NCBI GenBank assembly: GCA_900208305.1
Contig: OAPG01000003.1
Location: 1,116,001-1,180,000, forward strand
Reading direction: 5' to 3'
Source of the DNA: Melanopsichium pennsylvanicum
Taxonomy: Eukaryota; Basidiomycota; Ustilaginomycetes; Ustilaginales
DNA: 64,000 nt
Part shown: piece by piece, positions 34,424 to 42,510 of the stretch
Numbering within the stretch: position 1 is the stretch's first letter
How the letters are laid out: each line of letters begins with the position of its first letter
Translations under genes and position numbers: made by a program
Notes under the pieces: generated by a model
What the model was told of the DNA's origin: nothing
Databases searched by the model: none
Seen by the model: only the letters and a program-made list of their open reading frames with translations

Positions 34424-36208
34424 ATGCCAGATGAGACCGTCCAGTCAAAGGCAGAGCGTCAAGCTCGCCTCTCACACGCCATGGGCGTCATGTTTCTTCA
34501 AGACAAGGTCGACAAACTCGAACGAGATTTAAGCAACATAACGTACTCACGCGGGATGCACAAGTCCAAAAGCGGACCTGCGGCACATCCGACCACCTCC
34601 GACACTCCTTCGCAGGGCCGGTCGAAGCCTAGAGCTGTCACAGAATCCGGCATGAGCACCAACGCAGAAGCTTCTACAGATCGCGCATCCCATGCGCCCA
34701 AGTCAGCCAACTTGATTCGGCTCATCGACGCAAGTGTGCTTATCTTCTCACTACGCAGCGTGCACAACTGGATTCGCGATCAGTCCACTTGCGTCATCAT
34801 TCCGCTCGAGGCTATCAACACGCTCGATTTGCTGAAAAAGGGCGATGAGCCGATCAATCTTGCAGCTCGCAAAGCTACTCGGTGGTTGGAGGATAAGATT
34901 GCCATCTCGACTCAGGACAAGGATGCCATGCTAACTCATCCGACGCCCGGCATCTTTGCTCAACGAGAATATTTTCGCACAGCGCCATTACAGATCGATA
35001 AGGCCAGAGCAGCCGCAGCCGCTGCCGGCGCTTTGGAAAGTCAAGATACAGCAGAGCAGCAACAAATCCACGTCCCTACAAATGCAGTCATAACCACCAA
35101 AGACATGTTTAGCGCCTCTGTTGCCCCGCGATACCTTCGCGAGCTACTCAGTGTTTGCCTATATTGCCGCACTGCTGCCTCTACCTCGGTCAATTACGCT
35201 GTTGCCATCGCCTACCCTCCCGCTCACTTGCAGGAGAAGATGCTAGAAGAGCAATTCAACACTGTCGTCATCAATGACACTAACAAATGCAGTACCAGTA
35301 GCAACACCACCAGCAGCGACAACAACAGCAACAACAAGCCAAGCTATCTGAATCGCACCGATGGACGCGCCACCGAGGCTTGGCTAGACGCATACAGGAT
35401 CCCGTTCGAAGTAGTGCCCACCAGTAAGACTTGGACGGGCGAAAAGCCAAGCAGTCGATTCAGAAGAGAGATCACACGTGCTTGCAATATCGAATCCACC
35501 GATGACCCGCTTGCCGGGTCGAAACAAGAATGGACTGGAGCGCAGAGAAGGAGCACAGGTTCGCCCACACACTCTGTCTCGAGCTCGATGAGTTCGTTCA
35601 GGTCAGAGATGAGCAACATTCCGATGCTCAGCAACCATCAGAGTCCAAGGCATCAACAGGAGTCCCGATTCTGCCCTGTGCTGAGATCTGGGGTTCGATG
35701 CATGTCGACGTCGGCCTCTGCATCTGCTTCACCCATGCACGCGGCCGTAGACGCGGCTTTGGCTACCGACGATACCAGATCACGCGACAGTCATTCAGAG
35801 GACGAAGGTCCTTTTATCGCGCGTCCCTCATCGGCCGCTTCATCGCACACATCTTTTGTTTCGTCGCTCACCTCGTCAACACAAGATGACCGGTCAAGTC
35901 AGACGTCTGCGTCTCACTGTGGCGCTCGAATCGTGCAGCATCGTCCTTCGCCTATATCCTCGCCAACGACAGCGACGTGTACCACCGACAGCAAGGGTAG
36001 TGGTACCGGTGCAAGCTCGACGTACACTTCGGACAATGCTGCAGGTGCAAAGATACCGAGATTGACTAGTAGGAGCTTGCATAAGACCGTGTCGGGCGCA
36101 GAGAAGATGGAGGAATATTTGAAACGTCTGAATAGAGGTGGTAGTGGTGTTGCGGATGGTAGGAACGAAAGTGCTACACCGACGCCTGGCAGCGGTAGGC
36201 ATGGATGA
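34424..36208 (+). CDS. PIN-like domain protein with long disordered tail
   Basis: A 594-residue protein. An N-terminal helical stretch (QARLSHAMGVMFLQDKVDKL) precedes a PIN-type fold that begins near residue 100 with IRLIDASVLIFSLRSVHNW. Here the Asp after the first hydrophobic strand is the usual first metal ligand. It continues CVIIPLEAINTLDLLKKGDE and AARKATRWLEDKI, with the typical strand-helix spacing. Further pieces near YLRELLSVCLYCRTAAS and VVINDTNK could complete the fold. From about residue 330 on it is Ser/Thr-rich and probably disordered. PIN domains are often RNA endonucleases, but I cannot confirm all acidic active-site residues, so activity is open. The frame is open further upstream, but 34424 is its first ATG. 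Confidence 0.65.
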   Translation: MPDETVQSKAERQARLSHAMGVMFLQDKVDKLERDLSNITYSRGMHKSKSGPAAHPTTSDTPSQGRSKPRAVTESGMSTNAEASTDRASHAPKSANLIRLIDASVLIFSLRSVHNWIRDQSTCVIIPLEAINTLDLLKKGDEPINLAARKATRWLEDKIAISTQDKDAMLTHPTPGIFAQREYFRTAPLQIDKARAAAAAAGALESQDTAEQQQIHVPTNAVITTKDMFSASVAPRYLRELLSVCLYCRTAASTSVNYAVAIAYPPAHLQEKMLEEQFNTVVINDTNKCSTSSNTTSSDNNSNNKPSYLNRTDGRATEAWLDAYRIPFEVVPTSKTWTGEKPSSRFRREITRACNIESTDDPLAGSKQEWTGAQRRSTGSPTHSVSSSMSSFRSEMSNIPMLSNHQSPRHQQESRFCPVLRSGVRCMSTSASASASPMHAAVDAALATDDTRSRDSHSEDEGPFIARPSSAASSHTSFVSSLTSSTQDDRSSQTSASHCGARIVQHRPSPISSPTTATCTTDSKGSGTGASSTYTSDNAAGAKIPRLTSRSLHKTVSGAEKMEEYLKRLNRGGSGVADGRNESATPTPGSGRHG

Positions 36209-36472
36209 GAACATAAACCCTCTTTTTCTTCTCTAAGGCATTGGCAATTGAGTTTTTGAGACTCCGAGTGGGTATGGTTTCGTGTGACTGAGCCGGAGTG
36301 CAGTCTTGTCATTCATATACATGGGCACGTTGTAGACTGGAAGTGGCAAGCGATAAGACGATAATGTTTTGGAATGATGTCTTAGATTAATTTTAATTCC
36401 TCTTGCCACATCTCAACGTGAATTTTTACAGATTTAACGTAATTAAAGCAGGTGGGTAACTGTTAGTATAAC
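36209..36472. other. Intergenic stretch 5' of the transposase relic
   Basis: Contains the 3' flank of the PIN-like gene and AT-rich DNA. I see no recognisable N-terminal transposase part here. Confidence 0.4.
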
Positions 36473-36999
36473 ATCATTACCATGCTAGGAGGATGGAATA
36501 TCTCACCACATTCTTACAAAAAACATGTATTTCCATTGATAAAAGGGCAGCAGCGTGTGTTGGTGATGGATAACGCTTAAAGTCAACACCGTGACATTGT
36601 CAATGAGATCTTTACGGCATGAAGGTCATTGTATCAAATTTCTTCCACCATACACGCCATAGTTTAATCCAAATGAAAAGGTCTTCAGTGCAATCAAGCC
36701 CGCCGTTGGCCGAAAACGACTTGCAAAACCATCATGATCTTGAAGGAGTAATACAATCACAACTCAATGCCATCACACCCGAAACGTCTAGAAGATGGAT
36801 CCAGAAATGCAAGAGATGGGCACAAGTTGCACGCGCAGGCCACCAGCTTGCAGCACATCACGATGCAACATCAGCCCTCAAGCAGCATGGTCTGCTCCCA
36901 GATCCAAATTTGATGGCACCAATGTCTCAATTTCACGAAGGAGGGCGGCCGGACAATCTTGACAACAGCACAGACCATGACGGAATAGATTTATCTTGA
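36473..36999 (+). pseudogene. Decayed DDE transposase (Tc1/mariner-like), C-terminal half only
   Basis: Reading three successive frames gives the C-terminal half of a DDE transposase. Frame one (36473-36577) reads a stretch ending QQRVLVMDNA, the usual second-Asp motif, and is broken by TAA (36578) and TGA (36620). Frame two (36636-36698) reads KFLPPYTP, a TAG stop (36660-36662), then FNPNEKVFSAIK, matching the LPPYSPDxNPIE motif with the third acidic residue. Frame three, open from 36619 to 36999, supplies the tail HHDLEGVIQSQLNAITPETS and RRWIQKCKRWAQVARAG. At least two frame changes and three stops show it is dead. No N-terminal DNA-binding half or terminal inverted repeats could be found. 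Confidence 0.85.
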
Positions 37000-37223
37000 C
37001 TGAATGAAAAAAAAAAATCATGGTATTGCTTTTCATCTGATGTCATGCAGACTGTGTTTGAGGTAAGGTTACCTCATTGAGAAATGACGTTAACACCATC
37101 TTAGAAGTGACGTTAAGGAAGCTGGACTGTATTGTTACAAGAGTGACGAGTGGTTTGATTGAGACGAGACGGGGAACTTGAGCGTTGCACGAACTGTTTG
37201 CATCATGCATTCTTGTTTGTTGT

Positions 37224-37733
37224 TCATGTTGATGTTGTTTTTGCTTGTGGTTGCTGCTCATCGACGAGCAACGCTTGTCGCTCAGCGCCAAGCCTGTTCT
37301 TTTTCAATCTCCAAGCCAATTTGTGCCTCAAATTTTTACCCCATTCGCCCAATTTTGCATCCTTTGTTTTTGCCAAGTACCGATCCAATCCACCCAGCTT
37401 ATCCATGGTTCGGAGCGCACTGGTGGCCACTTTGGCTTGAATGAATCGGTTCAGGGTTTCAGACCAGAGTCGTTTGGTTTGAATATTGGGTGCCCAAGTT
37501 CGGGCGGTCTTTTGACGAGATTTGGGCACATTGTGACCAGATTGAATGATTTTACCATCGTAAAGTCCGCGTTGGGAGCGTTTGAAGATAGTTCCGGATT
37601 CGAGAGAAACAGCCGCAGCGTTGCGCGATTTTGGCGAAGAAAAGGCAGAGGTTCGGGTAGAGGCTCCCGCTCCAGAACCGCGAGAACCGCGATAGGTGGT
37701 TCGAGAGCCCAAGCGAATGGCTGTGAAGAACAT
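37224..37733 (-). CDS. MRPL24: Mitochondrial large-subunit ribosomal protein bL28m
   Basis: A 169-residue bL28-family protein of the mitochondrial large ribosomal subunit. The first about 35 residues (MFFTAIRLGSRTTYRGSRGS) are a basic, Ser-rich presequence. The bL28 core follows: KRSQRGLYDGKIIQSGHNVP, SRQKTARTWAPNIQTKRLWS, RFIQAKVATSALRTMDKLGG and LDRYLAKTK. A basic C-terminal extension (LRHKLAWRLKKNRLG) is typical of fungal members. The frame is open to an ATG at 38054, but 37733 gives the expected presequence. The symbol follows the yeast name. It lies divergent from IMP4, with about 0.8 kb between their starts. Confidence 0.92.
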   Translation of the reverse strand: MFFTAIRLGSRTTYRGSRGSGAGASTRTSAFSSPKSRNAAAVSLESGTIFKRSQRGLYDGKIIQSGHNVPKSRQKTARTWAPNIQTKRLWSETLNRFIQAKVATSALRTMDKLGGLDRYLAKTKDAKLGEWGKNLRHKLAWRLKKNRLGAERQALLVDEQQPQAKTTST

Positions 37734-38517
37734 TGCGAAGAAGACGAGCTGGAGGTTGTGAATCTGACTGTGATGGGGCTGCGATTGAGGCAAGGGACAC
37801 GCAGTCAGCGCGAAGGCGAAGGGCGGTCGAGGTGCTCCGATAGGATTGCGGGATGTGCTGTAGGACGAGTGTCGATGCTGAGAAGCCTCCGAACAGGTAT
37901 TGAATGTTGTAGCTGACAAACAAAGTGAAAGCGCTGGTGATGCTATTTGACGAGGTGCGTTTGATTTTGTATGTGTGTGTGTATGTTGCTCGTCTGAGGT
38001 CGTCTGAGGTCGGAAGGATTGAAACTGTGACACTCTTAAGAGCTCATTTGTCAAGTTGACTTTTTGCTTGCAACTTCGGTGCTTCCGACAAAGATTTGTC
38101 AGGATTTCTCATCAGACCACCCTGCTTAATTTTTTATTCATTACTCGGGTCTCGGAAGAAATCTCCTAACACTGTCAGCCGCCTTTTGGGCACTTTTTCT
38201 TCCAAATTTTACCTTTTCGCCTTTGCCTGGTGCAGCTCTTTTCCCACCAAAAACCATTTACTCGTGCTCAGCATTTCCATTCTGTTCCACTACGCCTACT
38301 CTCATCTCCTTCTTTGCGTCTCAAATCTACTCAAACATTCTTCTTGTAATACACAGCAAGCCGCGTTGTGGTTCTCTCCACGCCTTACTCCAGAAACCCA
38401 TCTTCTCGTCTTGGCAGGGAAATTCGGCCATCTTCAATCAAGCACATTCAACCTTCCCACCCGGAGATAACACACACTGCCAGTCCGATCGACTGAGCTG
38501 CATCTAACACCGCCAAT
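37734..38517. promoter_or_regulatory. Divergent intergenic region between bL28m and IMP4
   Basis: A 784 bp region between two oppositely oriented ribosome-related genes, so both promoters must lie here. It contains a short TG/GTGT repeat (about 37967-37985). No specific binding site can be assigned. Confidence 0.5.
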
Positions 38518-39387
38518 ATGCTGCGCAGACAGACCCGAGAGCGTCGCGAGTATATCTACAAAAAGGCGCTCGAATCCAAAGAAAAACAGATCTACGAACG
38601 CAAAACTCAGATTCGCGAAGCGCTCGCATCCGGCAAACCGCTACCTCCCGAGCTTCGCGGCAAACAAGCCGAAGCTCTTGGTCGCGATCTCAACCTAGAT
38701 GCTGCACAAGATGCTCCTGGGAGTAGCATCGATGATGAATATTCTCGAGCTGGAACGTATGATCCTAGAGTATTGGTCACCACCTCTCGCGATCCGAGTT
38801 CGCGGTTAACTCAATTCGCAAAGGAGGTCAGGTTGTTGTTCCCCAACTCGACACGCTTGAATCGAGGTGGCTACACGGTATCTGACTTGGCGGCTGCAGC
38901 GAGGAGTAATGGAATCACAGACATGGTTGTTCTTCACGAACATCGTGGTGTTCCGGATGCAATGGTTGTCTCTCATTTTCCACATGGTCCTACCCTGCTC
39001 TTCACTCTTCATAACGTCGTACTTCGTCACGAAGTTTCGGCTCATTCTAATTCGACGGTTTCCGAACAATACCCTCATCTGGTTTTCGAGAATTTTCATT
39101 CCAAATTGGGTTCCAGAGTCATGTCGGCACTCAAATTCCTGTTTCCTGTACCCAAGGACGATTCCAAACGAGTCATGAGTTTTATCAACCAAAACGATTT
39201 CATCTCTTTTCGACATCATGTGTTTGTCAAAACGAGTCACAGGGAAGTTCAACTCGCAGAGGTAGGGCCTAGATTCGAGGCCAGAGTGTACGAAATCAAA
39301 CAAGGTACACTCGATCAAACAGAGGCCGATACAGAATGGGTACTCAGACCATACATGAATTCGGCAAAGAAGCGAAATCAGCTTTAA
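38518..39387 (+). CDS. IMP4: U3 snoRNP protein Imp4 (Brix domain)
   Basis: A complete 289-residue Imp4, a component of the U3 small nucleolar ribonucleoprotein in the small-subunit processome. It acts in early 18S pre-rRNA cleavages with Mpp10 and Imp3. The N-terminal helical part MLRRQTRERREYIYKKALES is diagnostic. The Brix domain (about 80-270) carries VLVTTSRDPSSRLTQFAKEV, RGGYTVSDLAAAARSNGIT, VLHEHRGVPDAMVVSHFPHG and RHHVFVKTSHREVQLAEVGP. Length and ends match the family, and there is no intron. Location is nucleolar. Confidence 0.97.
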   Translation: MLRRQTRERREYIYKKALESKEKQIYERKTQIREALASGKPLPPELRGKQAEALGRDLNLDAAQDAPGSSIDDEYSRAGTYDPRVLVTTSRDPSSRLTQFAKEVRLLFPNSTRLNRGGYTVSDLAAAARSNGITDMVVLHEHRGVPDAMVVSHFPHGPTLLFTLHNVVLRHEVSAHSNSTVSEQYPHLVFENFHSKLGSRVMSALKFLFPVPKDDSKRVMSFINQNDFISFRHHVFVKTSHREVQLAEVGPRFEARVYEIKQGTLDQTEADTEWVLRPYMNSAKKRNQL

Positions 39388-39986
39388 ATTCCCCTTCCTC
39401 CGCCCCTCCCCCCAAAAAGCAACTCTCTTTCGTACCTCTGCACATATGCTTCAACTTGTACTTGTATCTTTGCAACCTACCATCGCAATTCACTTTCATG
39501 AACCTTACTGTTTCCCCCCATCCCCTTCCCCCACTCCCTTGAAATTTCTCATGTCAAGAGAGGTTAAATGTTAAATCACGTTACCAAAGATGGCGAAGCC
39601 AGACCAAGACCCAAGTTCTTCCAGAAAGCATGTCATCAAAGGGTCATGAAATGTCGATCAACAAGCAAGGATAAACAAGTGTGAAATGAAAAAAAAGAAA
39701 GGAAGAGAGAACGACACGAAGAGACAATGATGCTAAGACGAGTGCACGAGCTGGCGCGGGAAAGGATGGGGGGGGGGGAGGAGGTTGTTGGGCTTTGATT
39801 TAGGAATGGTATGGAAGAGCGAACACAAGGCAAGAGAGAGAGAGAGAGAGAGAGGAAGAAAAGAGTGAAGAAAGAACAGAGAAGGGGAAATCCAAGAAGA
39901 AAAAGCACAAAATCTGCGGGCTTGAAGCCTCGACGGAATGCCATATCCGCTTTTCATCTTTTCTCTCTTCCGCTGTAATCCCTTAT
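39388..39986. other. Convergent 3' region with poly-G and GA repeat
   Basis: Lies between IMP4 and VMA2 3' ends. No gene is seen. It contains a G run of about 10-11 (about 39769-39779) and a GA repeat (39833-39854). Confidence 0.5.
39833..39854. repeat. GA dinucleotide microsatellite
   Basis: About eleven AG units in the convergent 3' region. Confidence 0.88.
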
Positions 39987-41612
39987 TTACTCATCATCAA
40001 CAAGCTTGTCATCCTTTTTCTTGTTGTCCTCGCTGCCATCCTTGCCGTGATCCCTCGTATCTTTATTCCCTTCTTGCTGTTGCTGTTGCTGCTTTCCCTC
40101 ACCATCCTCCTTACCCTCCTGCTTCTTGGCACGTCTACTGTAGTACTCTTTGATAATCTTGGGACTGATCCTGTTCAACTGCTCTTTGGGGAAGATCCTC
40201 AATAGATCCCAACCAATGTCGAGCGAATCGAAAATGTGCCTGTTCTCGTACGCTCCTTGCTTGATAAACTTTCCTTCAAAGTTTTCCATGAATTCGATTG
40301 CCAATTTATCTTCGGCACTCAAAGCCTCTTCACCCACCACCGCCTTCATCGCAGCTGCATCCCTACCAGTCGCGTAAGCGGCGTACATCTGGTTCGAAAC
40401 ATCACTGTGATCCGCACGCGTGTGCTTGGCTCCGATGGCACTCTTCATGAGACGCGAGAGCGAAGGAAGCACATTGATAGGAGGGTAAATCTGACGATTG
40501 TGCAGTTGACGATCGACGTAGATCTGGCCTTCAGTAATGTAACCGGTCAAATCGGGGATGGGGTGCGTCATGTCTTCGTTGGGCATGGTCAAGATGGGGA
40601 TCTGCGTGATCGATCCGTTACGCCCTTGCACTCGTCCAGCACGCTCGTAAATGGTCGAAAGATCCGTGTACATGTAACCAGGATAACCACGTCGACCGGG
40701 CACTTCTTCTCGTGCTGCCGAGACCTCACGCAAGGCATCGGCATACGACGTCATATCGGTGAGCACAACAAGCACGTGCTTCTCGAGCTGATAGGCGTAG
40801 TATTCGGCGGTGGTCAAGGCGAGACGAGGAGTAATGATACGCTCGATGGTGGGATCGTTGGCAAGGTTGAGGAAGAGAGTAACGCGATCCAGCGATCCAT
40901 TCTCTTCAAAGTCCTGCTTGAAAAAGCGAGCCGTTTCCATGTTGACACCCATAGCACCAAACACGATGGAGAAGTTATCTTCGTGGTCATCGTGTACGCC
41001 CTTACCCGCACCAGGTCTCTTAACCAGACCAGCCTGACGACAAATCTGAGCGGCAATCTCGTTGTGGGGCAGACCGGCGGCGGAGAAGATGGGGATCTTT
41101 TGTCCACGAGCGATCGAGTTCATGGTGTCAATGGTAGAAATACCCGTCTGGATCATTTCCTCGGGGTAGACTCGAGAGTAAGGGTTGATAGGGGATCCGT
41201 TGATGTCCAAGTAATCTTCAGCAAACACTCGGGGGCCCTTGTCGATGGGTGCACCGGAACCGTTGAAGATACGACCCTGCATGTCTTCGGATACGGGAAG
41301 CTTCATGGAAGAGCCAGTGAACTCGATGTGAGTATCCCTGACATCGATACCAGAAGTGCCTTCAAAGACTTGCACGATGGCCTTGTTGCCAGACACTTCG
41401 AGAACCTGACCTCCACGACGAGAGCCATCGGGAAGAGTGAGCGAGACGATCTCGTTGTACGAAGGGAACTTTACATTTTCGAGAACCACAAGAGGACCAT
41501 TGATGGCGGAAACAGTGCGGTAATCGAGTCGAGGATCAACACTGTAGTTCTTGACAGCAGCTTGAGCGTTGATTTCGAAGAGCTCCTTGTCGCTCATGCG
41601 TGGGTCCGACAT
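39987..41612 (-). CDS. VMA2: V-type proton ATPase subunit B
   Basis: A 541-residue non-catalytic B subunit of the vacuolar H+-ATPase V1 sector, which sits between catalytic A subunits and contributes to ATP-site interfaces. Landmarks in order: [80 protein letters not shown] (which replaces a true P-loop), [40 protein letters not shown] and [20 protein letters not shown]. The last about 37 residues are a Gln/Lys/Asp-rich tail absent from the core family. The start [20 protein letters not shown] is chosen because it aligns with known B-subunit N-termini. There is no coding intron, and codon bias is strong. Confidence 0.97.
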   Translation of the reverse strand: MSDPRMSDKELFEINAQAAVKNYSVDPRLDYRTVSAINGPLVVLENVKFPSYNEIVSLTLPDGSRRGGQVLEVSGNKAIVQVFEGTSGIDVRDTHIEFTGSSMKLPVSEDMQGRIFNGSGAPIDKGPRVFAEDYLDINGSPINPYSRVYPEEMIQTGISTIDTMNSIARGQKIPIFSAAGLPHNEIAAQICRQAGLVKRPGAGKGVHDDHEDNFSIVFGAMGVNMETARFFKQDFEENGSLDRVTLFLNLANDPTIERIITPRLALTTAEYYAYQLEKHVLVVLTDMTSYADALREVSAAREEVPGRRGYPGYMYTDLSTIYERAGRVQGRNGSITQIPILTMPNEDMTHPIPDLTGYITEGQIYVDRQLHNRQIYPPINVLPSLSRLMKSAIGAKHTRADHSDVSNQMYAAYATGRDAAAMKAVVGEEALSAEDKLAIEFMENFEGKFIKQGAYENRHIFDSLDIGWDLLRIFPKEQLNRISPKIIKEYYSRRAKKQEGKEDGEGKQQQQQQEGNKDTRDHGKDGSEDNKKKDDKLVDDE

Positions 41613-42510
41613 GATGAATCCAAAAGGGAGGAAGCTAGGAGCTTGTCGTCGAGTCGAAGAGGTATGTATCACTGAACAACCGGATGCTCGGGAAGCTGAT
41701 CGGGTAGGAGGCGATGAACGGCGACTCTAGCACTCTTTCTGCTGATGATGTCGGTGAAGGGACGTAGTTGCGATGCTGTCTATCGCTGAAGGTGGAGGAT
41801 AGCAAGTAAAGATGTCCCAAGAAGGAAGGCAACGACTGACGTTGAAGTGAGTGCCAAAGAGGTATCTCTTAGAGGGCAAGTGGAGAGAGCAGCTGAGCTT
41901 TTAGGACCTCGCTGATCTGAGTTGGTCTCGACATTTCTGGCACGCACGCTCTCTCTTTGACTGCACACTGAAATTTTGGTGTGATCCAAGCGCCAAAAGC
42001 TCGTCTCCAGTGTGTCTGCCTGTGCTGAGCTGCAAACAGGCCCATGCACTACCTCTAATTTATTATCTCTCTCTTTCCCTCTCTCTCTCTCTCTCTCCTC
42101 TCGTCACTACTCAACCTGTTCTCATTCTCGAATTCAAGTCCAAAATTGGCCTCTCGTTCTGCTGCAGCGAACGCGGGTATTTTGCACGTACAGTAATTTC
42201 TATATTATTTCAGTACAGTAAATTTATTTATATTGTTTCACACGGCCGATACGAGGCAGTGCTGCAAATCGTCGCCTTGACAGACTCAGCTGCTTCCAAT
42301 TAAAACCCTCGTCGTTCCTTGACACAACTGCCTTCATACTCGAACACAAACGCATGTACTGTACAGTAAATTGACACGACAGAACTGTAGCATTGTACTA
42401 TTTTGATCAATCAATTTCAGTCCGACAAAGACGCAGAGCGAATCATGATATTAAACGAGCAACCTTTGAAATCTCTCTTTTTTTATTTTCGAGCTTTTCA
42501 ACGGGTGAAT
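41613..42510. other. Intergenic region between VMA2 and the GPDH gene
   Basis: About 0.9 kb holding the VMA2 promoter and the 3' flank of the glycerol-3-phosphate dehydrogenase gene, both on the minus strand. No gene is seen. It contains a CT repeat (42066-42100), two TACAGTA heptamers (42189-42195 and 42214-42220) and the 10-base palindrome ACTGTACAGT (42358-42367). Confidence 0.5.
42066..42100. repeat. CT-rich microsatellite
   Basis: CT units with one CCC interruption, about 450-490 bp upstream of the VMA2 start codon. Confidence 0.85.

Noticed and set aside
40236..41675. A 479-codon open frame on the + strand opposite VMA2
   Set aside because: It mirrors a strongly codon-biased gene. The translation has no domain and no matching neighbours, while the minus-strand VMA2 is unmistakable.
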